Virus record (IMG/VR): IMGVR_UViG_3300032288_003058
Location: 1-31,909 of that record
Reading direction: 5' to 3' (one strand)
Source: a virus
DNA: 31,909 bases
Shown here: piece by piece, positions 8,494 through 17,568 of the stretch
Position numbering within the stretch: position 1 is the first letter of the stretch
Layout: the number at the start of each line of letters is the position of its first letter
Made by a program: the position numbers and the translations under genes
The notes under the pieces: generated by a model
Databases searched by the model: none
What the model saw: only the letters and a program-made list of their open reading frames with translations
What the model was told of the DNA's origin: nothing

Positions 8494-9138
8494 GTGGCAG
8501 CCATCGATCTCTGCACGCTGTCGGACGTTCGCGCCGAACTCGAGCTGCCCGCCGCGGACACCACGCGCGACACGCTCATCAGCGCCGTCATCACCAGTTG
8601 CTCCCGCGCCATCCACACGTACTGTCAGCGCGAGTTCAAGACGGAGACGAACGGGTCGACGACGCGTCGCTTCAAGGTCCCGAACCTCGCGTACACCGTC
8701 GACCTTGCACCGTACGACCTGCGCAGCGTCACGACCGTCACGATTCATCCCGAGTCGACGAATCCGCAGACGCTTACCGTCTGGACGGAGTACCAGCTCG
8801 CGCCGATCACCCTGGTCGACACGTACCAGCTGGTGAAGATCAGCCCGTGGGTCGCGCAGATGCACGTCGGCGACACGCCGCGCCGCTTCGGCTACACCAT
8901 CGTCGACGTCACCTCGACGACGTGGGGCTTTGCCAGCGTGCCGGACGACGTCAAGCGCGCCGCGATCATCACCGTCTGCGCCAACATTGACCGCCGCCTG
9001 GACGCGTACGACACCGGCGGCATCGACCTCGTCAACTCGGACATCGGTCTTCAGCCCGCTCGGCAGCCGACGTTCAGTATCCCGACCGCCGCGATGGCGC
9101 TGCTCGGCCCGTACCGCCGGACCGTAGGAGCGTTCTAA
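8494..9138 (+). CDS. Head-tail connector (gp6-like adaptor)
   Basis: A 214 aa protein with the usual adaptor start LCTLSDVRAELELPAADTTRDTLISAVITSCSRAI: a helical N-terminal domain that packs under the portal. A beta-rich insertion follows, then VPDDVKRAAIITVCANIDRR, which is typical of the family. The GTG start directly follows the preceding TAG. Position after capsid supports a role as the first connector ring between portal and tail. Confidence 0.8.
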   Translation: MAAIDLCTLSDVRAELELPAADTTRDTLISAVITSCSRAIHTYCQREFKTETNGSTTRRFKVPNLAYTVDLAPYDLRSVTTVTIHPESTNPQTLTVWTEYQLAPITLVDTYQLVKISPWVAQMHVGDTPRRFGYTIVDVTSTTWGFASVPDDVKRAAIITVCANIDRRLDAYDTGGIDLVNSDIGLQPARQPTFSIPTAAMALLGPYRRTVGAF

Positions 9139-9141
9139 CTC

Positions 9142-9567
9142 GTGGCGACGTCGACGATCCCCGCATTCAAGAACGCGCTCTACACGCGACTCGCAGCCCG
9201 CACCGGACTCAACGGCGTCCAGGTCGTCTACGGCTGGCCGGCAGGCGCGCTACAGCGCGAGCACATCATCCTCGGCGGCGTCGACGGCACGCAGGAGTTC
9301 CGCGCGATTGGCGCGCAGCACCGCTTCGAGGAATACACGCTGACGGTCTACATCAACGTCCTCCGCGAAGGCGTCCAGCAGCAGACCTGCGACGAGCGCT
9401 GCCTCACGCTGCTCGCCGAACTCGAGGACGAGCTGCGGGACGACCCGACCGTCAATAACACCGTCCTTACCGCCGAGCTCGGCAGCTTCACGCTCGAGCC
9501 ATTGGCGAATGACCAGTCCCGCGAAGCGCGCCTTCGGGTCGGCGTCCGCGTGCGGGCACGGATATAG
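9142..9567 (+). CDS. Probable tail terminator / head-tail joining protein
   Basis: A 141 aa protein with the pattern of tail terminators: an N-terminal helix (IPAFKNALYTRLAARTGLNGVQVVYGWP), a beta sheet (EEYTLTVYINVL), a helix with TLLAELEDELRDD, and a final strand ending RLRVGVRVRARI. It lies between connector and tail tube genes, as expected for the ring that caps the finished tail. The GTG start is 3 nt after the connector stop. No catalytic residues are expected. Confidence 0.7.
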   Translation: MATSTIPAFKNALYTRLAARTGLNGVQVVYGWPAGALQREHIILGGVDGTQEFRAIGAQHRFEEYTLTVYINVLREGVQQQTCDERCLTLLAELEDELRDDPTVNNTVLTAELGSFTLEPLANDQSREARLRVGVRVRARI

Positions 9568-9577
9568 GGAGAACCCT

Positions 9578-9799
9578 GTGGCACTCGTGATTTACAAGGG
9601 CGACCACGCGGGCGTCGTCGTGCCCGTCACGGCGACGATGAGCGTGGAAGCCACGTGGGGCGAGCCGGTCGACGTGCCGGACACCATCGCCGAGCGGCTG
9701 CTTGGGAGCGCGGCGTGGATGAAGGCCGACGCAAAGGCCACGAAGAAGGCCGTCGCGGCCGACGCGACGGAAGACAACACCGACAAGGGAAAGGGGTAG
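9578..9799 (+). CDS. Small hypothetical protein before the tail tube
   Basis: A 73 aa protein: a beta-rich N-terminal half (MALVIYKGDHAGVVVPVTATMSV), a short VPDTIAERLLG motif, and a lysine/aspartate-rich tail ending DKGKG. GGGAGA precedes the GTG start. Short proteins with the same layout are common just upstream of actinophage tail tube genes; their role is unknown. Confidence 0.75.
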   Translation: MALVIYKGDHAGVVVPVTATMSVEATWGEPVDVPDTIAERLLGSAAWMKADAKATKKAVAADATEDNTDKGKG

Positions 9800-9802
9800 G
9801 TC

Positions 9803-10813
9803 ATGGCAATCGGCTCTGGCCTCGGGTCCCAGCTCGGCTTTGCGCCGGAGACGACGTACGGCACGGCTGTGACCCCCACGACCTGGCTGGAGGCCCGCAG
9901 CACCGGCCTCGAGATCCAGGTCGAGCACATGATGAGCGAGGCGCTCCGCGCGGGCCTGAAGGTCCAGCGCAGCGACCGGCAGGTCGTCAACAAGAAGGGC
10001 GTCAACGGCGACATCGAGCTCGACATCACGAGCAACAACCTCGCGCGCTGGTTCCGACACGCGATGAACGATGATCGCGCCTTCTCGACCACGAAGACGG
10101 GGTCGACGGCGTACACGTACACCTACGAGATCGGCGACCCGGCATCGTGCCCGTCGCTGACGATGCAGGTCGGCGCCTCCGACATCGCTGGCAACGTCAA
10201 GCGCATGGACGCCACCGGCTGTTTCATCTCGTCGTTCAGCCTGTCCAACTCCGTCGACGAGCTGCTCCAGGGCACGTTCACCGTTGACGGTCGCGACATG
10301 GTTCCCAGCGCGAGCGCCGTGACCAGCGCGTCGTACGCGACCGGCACCGAGGTCCTCAGCTTCGCCGGCGGCAGCGTCAGCCTCGCGGGCAGCGTCGTCC
10401 CGGTCAAGAGCTTCGAGGTGACCGTCAATCACGGCATCGACCTCGAGCGCTACCAGATCAACAGCACGACCCTCAAGTCGCGCCCGATCCGTAACGCGCT
10501 CACCGAGATCACCGGCACCGTCGAGCTCGAGTTCGGCGCCGACGCGAAAACGTGGGCGACCGACGATCTCGTCACGAAGTACCGGGCCGGCACCACCATC
10601 GGCGTCGTGTCGACGTGGACGGGCAGCACGGCCATCACGGGTACGACGATGCCGTCGTGCGCGGTGAACCTGCCGGCGTGCCTCATCACCGCGGCGACGC
10701 CGACCATCGAGGGCCCCGAGATCATCAACCTCTCGGTCGAGTTCATGGCTCTCGACAACGGCACCGACGCGCCGATCACGCTGACGTACGTCTCCAGCGA
10801 GAACCTGACGTAG
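9803..10813 (+). CDS. Major tail (tube) protein
   Basis: This is the subunit of the hexameric rings that make the non-contractile tail tube. It is 336 aa and beta-rich throughout. The start MAIGSGLGSQLGFAPETTYGTAV is typical of tail tube proteins (E-x-TYGTAV). Later segments SFSLSNSVDELLQGTFTVDGRD and LTEITGTVELEF are the repeated strands of the fold. It is followed by a tail-completion protein and the frameshifted chaperones, the normal siphovirus order. Confidence 0.88.
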   Translation: MAIGSGLGSQLGFAPETTYGTAVTPTTWLEARSTGLEIQVEHMMSEALRAGLKVQRSDRQVVNKKGVNGDIELDITSNNLARWFRHAMNDDRAFSTTKTGSTAYTYTYEIGDPASCPSLTMQVGASDIAGNVKRMDATGCFISSFSLSNSVDELLQGTFTVDGRDMVPSASAVTSASYATGTEVLSFAGGSVSLAGSVVPVKSFEVTVNHGIDLERYQINSTTLKSRPIRNALTEITGTVELEFGADAKTWATDDLVTKYRAGTTIGVVSTWTGSTAITGTTMPSCAVNLPACLITAATPTIEGPEIINLSVEFMALDNGTDAPITLTYVSSENLT

Positions 10814-10816
10814 CGG

Positions 10817-11287
10817 ATGGCTCGGAACCTCCGCGTCACGGGCAGCACGGTACGCGTCGATGGTCTGGCGCAACTCATTCGAGACTTCGACGCCGTCTCG
10901 AAAGAGTTGAGCCGCGACCTTCGACGCGAGCTGCTGGACGTGGCGCGGATGGTGTCCGACCACGCACGCACGAACGTCGTCTTCAAGGAAAGTCTCGGCG
11001 CCGGTCAGGGCGGCCAGGACCGCCGGCCGAACACGGGCCGCCTGCAGCGCGGCATTCGGCCGAAGATGCGCGGCGCCACCGCCATCGTCGAGAGCCGCAC
11101 AAAGAGCCGCGGCGGCTACCCGTACCCCGGCATTTACGAGTTCGGCGTCAGCGGACGCGCTCGAGCCCGCCGAGCCTTCCTCGAGCCCGCGCTCGACCAG
11201 AAGAGCGACGACGTCGTCCGCAGCATCGAGGACATGTTCGACCGCCTCACCAGTGAACACGGCTTAGGAAGAGGAGGACTTCTCTAG
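10817..11287 (+). CDS. HK97 gp10-like head-tail/tail completion protein
   Basis: A 156 aa protein with a long N-terminal helix (LAQLIRDFDAVSKELSRDLRRELLDVARMVSDHART), the TGRLQRGIRP segment, and the C-terminal GYPYPGIYEFG...RRAFLEPAL motif that marks HK97-gp10-like proteins. Its place after, not before, the tail tube gene is less usual. It overlaps the following gene by one nucleotide (TAGTG). Confidence 0.75.
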   Translation: MARNLRVTGSTVRVDGLAQLIRDFDAVSKELSRDLRRELLDVARMVSDHARTNVVFKESLGAGQGGQDRRPNTGRLQRGIRPKMRGATAIVESRTKSRGGYPYPGIYEFGVSGRARARRAFLEPALDQKSDDVVRSIEDMFDRLTSEHGLGRGGLL

Positions 11288-11673
11288 TGGCCGACCTTGT
11301 CATCAAGATCCCCGGACAGATCCCGCGCAAGTACCCCTTGCCGGACTCGTGGACGTATCGCGAGCTTCAGACCATCAAGCGCATCAGCGGCCTCAACCCT
11401 GGCCGCGTCCTTGACGCGCTCGAGGAGGGCGACCCGGACGTCGTTATCGCGCTCGCCGTTGTGACCGCCCAGCGCGCCGGTCATAACATCACCGAGCACG
11501 ACCTCATGGACCTCGACTCGGACGCCGTCGTATTCGACTCGACCGAGGACGAGCCCACCCCTATCGGGGCCGACGAGGCAAACGACGCAGCGACGGAGAC
11601 GACCCCCGCGCCTGGTGGCACCCCGGACTCCTCCGAATCTACGGCCTCCGACCCTGGGAACTCGTCGACCTGA
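11287..11673 (+). CDS. Tail assembly chaperone, short form (G-like)
   Basis: A 128 aa protein expected to coat the tape measure during tail assembly. The first 65 residues are the folded part (IPRKYPLPDSWTYRELQTIKRISG). The rest is an acidic, Ser/Thr/Pro-rich tail. A second reading frame overlaps its 3' end and encodes the T-like extension, so this is the unshifted product of a frameshift pair located just before the tape measure gene, as in lambda G/GT. Confidence 0.82.
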   Translation: MADLVIKIPGQIPRKYPLPDSWTYRELQTIKRISGLNPGRVLDALEEGDPDVVIALAVVTAQRAGHNITEHDLMDLDSDAVVFDSTEDEPTPIGADEANDAATETTPAPGGTPDSSESTASDPGNSST

Positions 11674-11726
11674 CACCGCACGAGCTCGAGCAGATCGCCG
11701 ACGACATGAAACAGATGCAGAAGTAG
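11604..11726 (+). CDS. Tail chaperone -1 frameshift extension (T-like)
   Basis: In the -1 frame relative to the upstream chaperone, the sequence reads HPGLLRIYGLRPWELVDL and continues TPHELEQIADDMKQMQK to a TAG at 11724-11726. This matches the C-terminal domain of frameshifted tail chaperones (LL-x-x-YGL-x-PWEL). There is no start codon of its own, so it must be expressed by slippage from the 11287 gene. The best slip candidate is GACCCCC at 11601-11607, where Pro CCC can re-pair after -1; the exact site is uncertain, so the left boundary given is approximate. Confidence 0.72.
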   Translation, partial: PRAWWHPGLLRIYGLRPWELVDLTPHELEQIADDMKQMQK

Positions 11727-11735
11727 GAACACCAG

Positions 11736-14249
11736 ATGGCTACTCGAAAAATCGAAGTCGCAATCACCGGCGACAGTCGCACGCTCGAGCGCGCCTTCAA
11801 CCGTTCCGGCCGAGCCGCCGACTCCTTCGGAAAGAAACTCAACGGCGGCGTCACACGCAGCCTCGCAAGCCTCGCTCGTGTCGGTGCGGCAGCGACGGTC
11901 GCGCTCGGCGTCGGCGCCGTCTACGGCATGAAGAAAGCCGTCGACGCCGCCAGCGACCTGCAAGAGTCGATTAGCAAGACCAACGTCGTCTTCGGCAAGA
12001 ACTCTAAAGCCGTGATGGCCTGGTCCAAGACCAGCGTGACGGCGATGGGGCAGTCGCAGCAGCAGGCCCTCGAGGCCGCATCGACGTACGGCAACCTGTT
12101 CCAGGCGTTCGGTGTCGGCCTCAAGCCGGCGACGGAGATGAGCACCACGCTCACGCAGCTCGCGTCCGACCTAGCCTCCTTCAATAACACCAGCGTCGAC
12201 GAAGCCATCGACGCGCTCCGGTCGGGCCTGTCGGGCGAGACGGAACCGCTCAAGCGGTACGGCATCGCGATCAACGACGCGCGCCTCAAGAATGAGGCCC
12301 TCAAGCTCGGCCTCATCAGCACCACGAAGGACGCGCTCTCGCCCGCCGCAAGGGCGCAGGCCGCGTACGCGCTGGTGATGAAGGACACGAAACTCGCGCA
12401 GGGCGATTTCGCGCGTACCAGCGATGGCCTCGCCAACAGCCAGCGCATCCTGCGCGCGTCCTTCGAGAACGTGAAGGCAAGCCTCGGCACGTCACTCATC
12501 CCCGCGATCACGCGCGCCGTCGAGTTCGTCGGCAAGTTCCTGGACCAGTTCAATCGCGCGCCGACGCTGCGCGCGAAACTCAGCGTGATCGTCGACGCGT
12601 TCCAGGGCATCGCGTGGGCGGGATGGAAGACCATCGAGAACTGGTGGAACGGCACCCAGAAACCCCTCGACCTTCTGATCCGGCCGAAAATCGAATCGGG
12701 CCGCGAGCTGTTCATCCGCATTCTCGACACGTACTCCGACGAAATCTCAAGGGCAGGCGGCGAGCTCGGCACGAGGTTCGCGCAGTCCTTCGCCGGTGGT
12801 GCCGCCAAGGAAGGCAGCACCATCCCCGGCAAGCTGGCCAAGGCGTTCTTCCAAGAGCTCAACCCGTTCACGAACTCGGCCATCCGCTTCGCCGCGAGCT
12901 TCGTGAAAGAGTTCCTCCTCGAGATCACGCGCGGCATCCGCGCCGGTATCGGCGACGCACTCAGGATGGGCATGGAGGTCGCAACGGGTGGCGTCAGCGG
13001 ATTCGTCGGACGATTGACAGGCGCGACGCCAGGCGGGAGTGGCACGCCGAAGCCGACCATCAAAGCCGGAGGCCCCGGTCGAGAGCAGGCGCGCGGATTC
13101 GTCGCCGCGTTCCAGCTCTACGTCGACCAGAACGGCTACGCCATGTTCCGCGGCATGACCAAAGGCGGCAAACAGGCCGCCAACGCCCTCAAGAAAAGCA
13201 TCAAGGACGCCGTCACCGACGCTGTCCGCTCGGCACGCGCCAACCTCGCTGGACTGACGAGCGGCTTGTCGTCGATGCTGAACCGGCGCCAGGATGCGCG
13301 GATCGCGGGCATGACCAGCGGTGGCGCGCTCACCGGCGGGCAGACGCTCGCGCAGATCCGCAGCGCGCAGGCCCAGACCAACAGAGAGCGCGAGAAGGCG
13401 CGCCTGGAGGACGCCGTATCGCAGGCACAGACCGACGAAGAGCGCAAACAGGCCCAGCAAGACCTCAACGACTGGCTCATAGAGGAGGAAGCGCGCAAGC
13501 TTGAAGAGAGCATGGAGCAGAGCCGCAAGTCGTACGACGACGACATTGCCAACCTCCAAGACTCCTTCGACCGCGGCCTCATCAGCGCCGGCACATTCAA
13601 GACCGAGCTAGAGAAGATCATCGGCGCCGAGACGGGCACCGTCCTCGGTCAGAACTTCGCGACCGCTTGGGACCAACAGCTCGGCGCGATCATGACGCAG
13701 CTCGCCGTGCTCGCCAACTACAGCGGCGTTGGTCTCAGCGCTTCGGGTGTGGAGAATCCCGCCGACGCGGGAAATGCTGCGGCCAAGACGGCCAACCAGG
13801 AGCGCTTCCGGGCGGCGTATCAGCGGTGGGAAAGCGACATGCAGGATCTCAGGGACCGCCTCGCCGACGCTCGAGCAGACTTGAAGAAGGCGCAGAAGGA
13901 CGACGACGACAAAGCCGCGGCGGGAGCGCGCAAGCGTATCGACCGCCTCAATGACGCTATCGCCGACAAGACGAAGAAAAAGCCGAAGCGCGCCGACTTC
14001 GGCCTCGCCAAAGGCGGCGTCCTCAAGAAGCAGGTGTTCACCGCTGGCGAGGGCGGGCCCGAGGCGGTCATTCCGCTCGATTCGGGACGCGCTCAGAGAA
14101 TGCTGGCGGCAGCTGTCAATGGTTCCGGCGGCTCTTCACAGCCCGTCGTCGTGAATGTCGTCGTCAACGGTAATGAGTTCAGCGCGCGTGATTTCGCGCG
14201 GAAGTTGAAGCCCGAGCTTGACCGCATTGTCGGGTTCGGGACGGTTTAG
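11736..14249 (+). CDS. Tail tape measure protein (TP901-like)
   Basis: This sets tail length and is ejected with the DNA. It is 837 aa; at about 0.15 nm per residue this suggests a tail of roughly 125 nm (inference). In order: an N-terminal IEVAITGDSRTLERAFNRS region, a hydrophobic Ala/Gly helix at about residues 47-66, and the TP901-type core (DLQESISKTNVVFGKNS, LASDLASFNNTSVDEAIDAL, SGETEPLKRYGI). A charged coiled coil lies at about residues 545-640 and another near 690-750. The end has the common GEGGPEAVIPL motif. The start is ATG 11736 with an AGGA upstream. Confidence 0.93.
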   Translation: MATRKIEVAITGDSRTLERAFNRSGRAADSFGKKLNGGVTRSLASLARVGAAATVALGVGAVYGMKKAVDAASDLQESISKTNVVFGKNSKAVMAWSKTSVTAMGQSQQQALEAASTYGNLFQAFGVGLKPATEMSTTLTQLASDLASFNNTSVDEAIDALRSGLSGETEPLKRYGIAINDARLKNEALKLGLISTTKDALSPAARAQAAYALVMKDTKLAQGDFARTSDGLANSQRILRASFENVKASLGTSLIPAITRAVEFVGKFLDQFNRAPTLRAKLSVIVDAFQGIAWAGWKTIENWWNGTQKPLDLLIRPKIESGRELFIRILDTYSDEISRAGGELGTRFAQSFAGGAAKEGSTIPGKLAKAFFQELNPFTNSAIRFAASFVKEFLLEITRGIRAGIGDALRMGMEVATGGVSGFVGRLTGATPGGSGTPKPTIKAGGPGREQARGFVAAFQLYVDQNGYAMFRGMTKGGKQAANALKKSIKDAVTDAVRSARANLAGLTSGLSSMLNRRQDARIAGMTSGGALTGGQTLAQIRSAQAQTNREREKARLEDAVSQAQTDEERKQAQQDLNDWLIEEEARKLEESMEQSRKSYDDDIANLQDSFDRGLISAGTFKTELEKIIGAETGTVLGQNFATAWDQQLGAIMTQLAVLANYSGVGLSASGVENPADAGNAAAKTANQERFRAAYQRWESDMQDLRDRLADARADLKKAQKDDDDKAAAGARKRIDRLNDAIADKTKKKPKRADFGLAKGGVLKKQVFTAGEGGPEAVIPLDSGRAQRMLAAAVNGSGGSSQPVVVNVVVNGNEFSARDFARKLKPELDRIVGFGTV

Positions 14250-14259
14250 GAGGAGTTAG

Positions 14260-15441
14260 GTGGCGACGTACACGATTCTGCCGGCGTTCACGTCGGGCCA
14301 GGTGTTGCGGGCGAACGGTGACGGTTCGACGTACGCCGGCATGAATGATCTCAAGAACAATCTTGATTTGGTCAATGCGCAGTCGGCGTACCCATTTCGG
14401 AATCTTCTCTACAACGGGGCTATGCAGATCGCGCAGAGAGCGGCCGTAGGGTCGGCGCAGACCGGCAAGACCACGACGGGCTTCTACACGGCGGACCGCT
14501 TTGAGCATGTGATCTCGTCGCTCGGTACGTGGACGGACACCACCATCGCCGAAGCCCCCACCGGGTCAGGCTTCCGCAACTCCTACAAGGTCGAATGCAC
14601 GACGGCCGACGCTGCGCCCGCCGCTGGTGACTATTCGCTCGTCCGCCAGCAGCTCGAAGGTCAGGACTTGCAGCGCATCTCGAAGGGCACGTCATCCGCG
14701 CAGCCGCTCGTCCTGACGTTCTGGGTCCGGTCGAACGTGACCGGCACGTACATCGTGGAATTCCAGGATCTTGACAACACGCGCGCCATCTCCAAGTCGT
14801 ACACGATCAGCGCGAGCGCGACGTGGGAGAAGAAGGAAATCACGTTCGGCGCCGACACCACGGGCACGTTCGACAATGACAACGCGGCGAGCGCTGCGTT
14901 GAACTTCTGGCTCGGGTCGGGCACGACGTACACGTCCGGCACGCTCGCGACGTCATGGGGCGCGACGACGAACGCGAACCGCGCGGTCGGTCAGGTGAAT
15001 CTAGCGTCGAACACGTCGCAGTATTGGCAGATAACGGGCGTGCAGTTGGAGACCGGGCTGGTTTCGACTCCGTTTGAGTTCCTACCGTTCGGCGACGAAC
15101 TGCGGCGCTGTCAGCGGTACTACGAAAAGTCATACCCGTACGCAACTGCCGTCGGCACGGGAAGTAACGAAACGGGTTCGGCCTATCTCGAGCACGGCAA
15201 CGCAACGACCAATTATACGAGTTTCATGGTGCGTTATACGGTTCCAAAGCGAGCAACCCTTACGCCGACGCTATATGACTTCGCGGGCGCAAGCGGATAC
15301 ATCAGCACGCTCGGGCCTACAACTAACACCAAGACTGGGGTTATCACATCTAATTCAGAAGTCGGCTTCAGGGTTTATTCCGATGCGACAACGTCCAAGA
15401 CGGGCATCCTGTACCACTGGACGGCGAGCGCGGAGTTCTAG
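14260..15441 (+). CDS. Tail adhesin with carbohydrate-binding-like domain
   Basis: A 393 aa probable receptor-binding protein. Residues 1-39 form an anchor segment (TYTILPAFTSGQVLRANGDG, N-x-L) shared with the 16785 gene. Then come NLLYNGAMQIAQRA, TGFYTADRFEHV, a beta-sandwich region with LTFWVRSNVTGTYIVEFQD, and WQITGVQLETGLVSTPFEF with DELRRCQRYYEKS. These features are typical of phage tail proteins with a CBM-like domain. The variable C-terminal domain (about residues 290-393) has lower GC than its neighbours, as is common in receptor-specificity domains. GGAGGAG precedes the GTG start. Confidence 0.78.
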   Translation: MATYTILPAFTSGQVLRANGDGSTYAGMNDLKNNLDLVNAQSAYPFRNLLYNGAMQIAQRAAVGSAQTGKTTTGFYTADRFEHVISSLGTWTDTTIAEAPTGSGFRNSYKVECTTADAAPAAGDYSLVRQQLEGQDLQRISKGTSSAQPLVLTFWVRSNVTGTYIVEFQDLDNTRAISKSYTISASATWEKKEITFGADTTGTFDNDNAASAALNFWLGSGTTYTSGTLATSWGATTNANRAVGQVNLASNTSQYWQITGVQLETGLVSTPFEFLPFGDELRRCQRYYEKSYPYATAVGTGSNETGSAYLEHGNATTNYTSFMVRYTVPKRATLTPTLYDFAGASGYISTLGPTTNTKTGVITSNSEVGFRVYSDATTSKTGILYHWTASAEF

Positions 15442-16767
15442 TTGCCTGCTGCGTCGTTTACGGTTGAGGTCGCGTGGGAGTCGGCCGTCACGCTCGTCTT
15501 CAAGCTTGACGTGTCGACGCTTGACTCGGGCGCGCTCCTTGACGGTATTGGCGTTGGTGACTTCTCGGGCGCGTACGACAACGTCACGAATGATGTTGAG
15601 GATGTTCGCATAAAGCGTGGGCGGGATGACCGGCTTCGTGGTATGCAGGCTGGCGAAGCCACGTTCGTCCTCTACCGGCCGAATGCGCCGGATTTTTATA
15701 ATCCGAATGCGCCGAGTGGTGTGTCGCCGCTGGGTGGTTTGTCGCCGGGTTTTGTGCCGATGCGGCCGGTGCGGATTCGCGCCGTCTACAACGCGACGAC
15801 TTATAGCCTCTTCTACGGCTTCGTCCGGTCCGCCGAGTGGGATAGCGTCAGCAAGCGGTGTACCGTCAATTGCGTTGATCTCTTCTTGTGGATGAGTCGC
15901 GTCATTCCCGACTTCACCGCAGCTGAGGCGGCAACCGCCGGCGTCGATACCACCAGCGAAGCCGTCGCATACATTCTTGACCAGGTCGGATTCACGGACC
16001 CGACAAAGCGGGATCTGGAGGCGGGTGGCGACAGTATCGCCCTCACGGATTACAACGAGGGCACGACGAACGCGCTCGCCATCGTGGAAGAGCTCCTAGA
16101 GGCCGAGCGTGGCGTCTTCTACATCGCGGGTGATGGGTCTGCGACGTATCGGACGCGCCAAGCCCGGTATGAGACGGACTCGAGCGCGACGTTTGCGAAT
16201 GAAACGTTGCAGTACGGGTCGGGTCTTGACCTTGACCGGATCGTGAATCGGCAGACGGTGACGCGACAGAACGCGTCTCGTGTGGATGTGTATACGGCGA
16301 CGGCGACGAGTGGGGATAGCGTCAGCACGTACGGCCTGTCGGACGGGTCTACGGTCGCTTCGCCGTACATCAGCACGAATGCGAACGCGGACGCCCTCGC
16401 GAATTATCTCGTGGACGCGCTGGACGTGCCACGCCCGCCGATCACGCTGACGATTGACAACCAGGACGCCACCACCATCGTCCGTCAACTCTCGCTAGAC
16501 CTCGGCGACCGCATCACCGCACCCACGCAGTACCAGAGTTTCATCTTTGGCGTTTCTACGTTTGGTGGGTCCGCCACGTTCGCCGGAACCGCCGACTACC
16601 ACATCGAACAGATCACCCACGAACTCGACCATGGCGGCGTCTACCACCGCACCACATACGTGTTGAGCGAGCGCGGGTCCGAGTTCTTCAGATTCGGTGT
16701 CCTACCCGCCGGCACAGACACGTCGCCAAGCAAGTTTGGTAGCGAGTCCGCGGTATTCGCCTTTTAG
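15442..16767 (+). CDS. Minor tail / baseplate hub protein
   Basis: A 441 aa tail-tip protein. The N-terminal part (YDNVTNDVEDVRIKRGRDDR, then GEATFVLYRPNAPDFYNPNA) is the hallmark of actinophage minor tail proteins of the hub (gp27/Tal-like) group. This is followed by PMRPVRIRAVYNATTYSLFYGFV and a helical-beta region (AVAYILDQVGF, TNALAIVEELLEAERGVFYI). The C-terminus has HIEQITHELDHGGVYHRTTYVL. A TTG start directly follows the preceding TAG. It probably closes the tail tube and carries the adhesins. No separate distal-tail gene is recognisable between this and the tape measure. Confidence 0.8.
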   Translation: MPAASFTVEVAWESAVTLVFKLDVSTLDSGALLDGIGVGDFSGAYDNVTNDVEDVRIKRGRDDRLRGMQAGEATFVLYRPNAPDFYNPNAPSGVSPLGGLSPGFVPMRPVRIRAVYNATTYSLFYGFVRSAEWDSVSKRCTVNCVDLFLWMSRVIPDFTAAEAATAGVDTTSEAVAYILDQVGFTDPTKRDLEAGGDSIALTDYNEGTTNALAIVEELLEAERGVFYIAGDGSATYRTRQARYETDSSATFANETLQYGSGLDLDRIVNRQTVTRQNASRVDVYTATATSGDSVSTYGLSDGSTVASPYISTNANADALANYLVDALDVPRPPITLTIDNQDATTIVRQLSLDLGDRITAPTQYQSFIFGVSTFGGSATFAGTADYHIEQITHELDHGGVYHRTTYVLSERGSEFFRFGVLPAGTDTSPSKFGSESAVFAF

Positions 16768-16784
16768 AATAGTGGAGCCTATTT

Positions 16785-17321
16785 ATGCCTAAGACGTATA
16801 CCTCAGTCCCCAGCGTCAACACCGGCGATGTCTATACCGCCGCGACGTACAACACGTACACGGCGACGAACATCAGCAATCTCATTGTGCCGCCGTCTTG
16901 TCAGGTGCGCCTAACGTCGTCGATTTCGCCCTATACCAATGACGCGAAGATATCCTGGGCGACGACGGCCGCATGGGATACGGACTCGATGTTCTCGTCG
17001 GGCTCTCCCACGCGCGTCACGATCAATACAGACGGCCTGTATCACGTTTCACTCACCGGATCGTATGGCGGCACGGCGACGATTACACGTGTGCTCCCGC
17101 AGATCTGGAAGAGTGGAACGTCGATTGCCGGACAGGAGGCAATGGGCGTTAGCACCGGCGGCACATTCGGCTTCTCTATCATTACCAACCTTGTCGCGAC
17201 AAACTATCTTGAAGCGTCTCTGTATTTCATTGGAGGCTCCGCATATTCGGTCGCGGGGAACGCGTCGGAAGTCAACACGCAGACGCGCATGACGGTTATG
17301 TGGATTGGCAGGACGTCGTAA
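16785..17321 (+). CDS. Second tail adhesin, C1q/TNF-like jelly roll
   Basis: A 178 aa probable receptor-binding protein. The N-terminus TYTSVPSVNTGDVYTAATYN (residues 4-23) resembles the anchor of the 14260 protein. From about residue 38 the pattern is that of a trimeric jelly roll: PSCQVRLTSS, WDTDSMFSSG, TINTDGLYHVSLTGSYGG, then strands ending TRMTVMWIG. It has a GGAG Shine-Dalgarno and lies just before the lysis genes, the usual end of an adhesin module. Confidence 0.75.
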   Translation: MPKTYTSVPSVNTGDVYTAATYNTYTATNISNLIVPPSCQVRLTSSISPYTNDAKISWATTAAWDTDSMFSSGSPTRVTINTDGLYHVSLTGSYGGTATITRVLPQIWKSGTSIAGQEAMGVSTGGTFGFSIITNLVATNYLEASLYFIGGSAYSVAGNASEVNTQTRMTVMWIGRTS

Positions 17322-17327
17322 CGCGTC

Positions 17328-17558
17328 ATGAGTCCTGCTGACGTTGATCGCCTCTACACGGCCGTGGATCAGCTCCGCGACGAGGTCAAAGGCTACCGCG
17401 CCGATTTGAATGGTCGGTTGCGTGCGCTTGAGGTTTCGGAGGCTGAGCGTTCCGCTGCCGACAAGCAGACACACAGCATCCTGCGGATCGTTTTCAGCGT
17501 CGCAGGCATGGCGGCCGCGATCAGCGCGGTCGTCGCTTTCATCCTTGACCGCCTCTAG
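17328..17558 (+). CDS. Small coiled-coil membrane protein (holin-like accessory)
   Basis: A 76 aa protein. Residues 1-50 are a charged heptad-like helix (DVDRLYTAVDQLRDEVKGYRADL). Residues 53-73 form one transmembrane segment (FSVAGMAAAISAVVAFIL) ending in a short DRL tail. This XhlA-like layout is common for proteins encoded with holins. It lies between the last adhesin and the 59 aa two-TM holin, so a role in lysis is likely but not proven. Confidence 0.75.
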   Translation: MSPADVDRLYTAVDQLRDEVKGYRADLNGRLRALEVSEAERSAADKQTHSILRIVFSVAGMAAAISAVVAFILDRL

Positions 17559-17568
17559 GAGGCCATGA

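Noticed and set aside
9488-11260. 590-codon minus-strand frame opposite tail genes
   Set aside because: Asp/Arg/Ala-rich shadow with no recognisable domain; plus-strand genes have ribosome sites and tail synteny.
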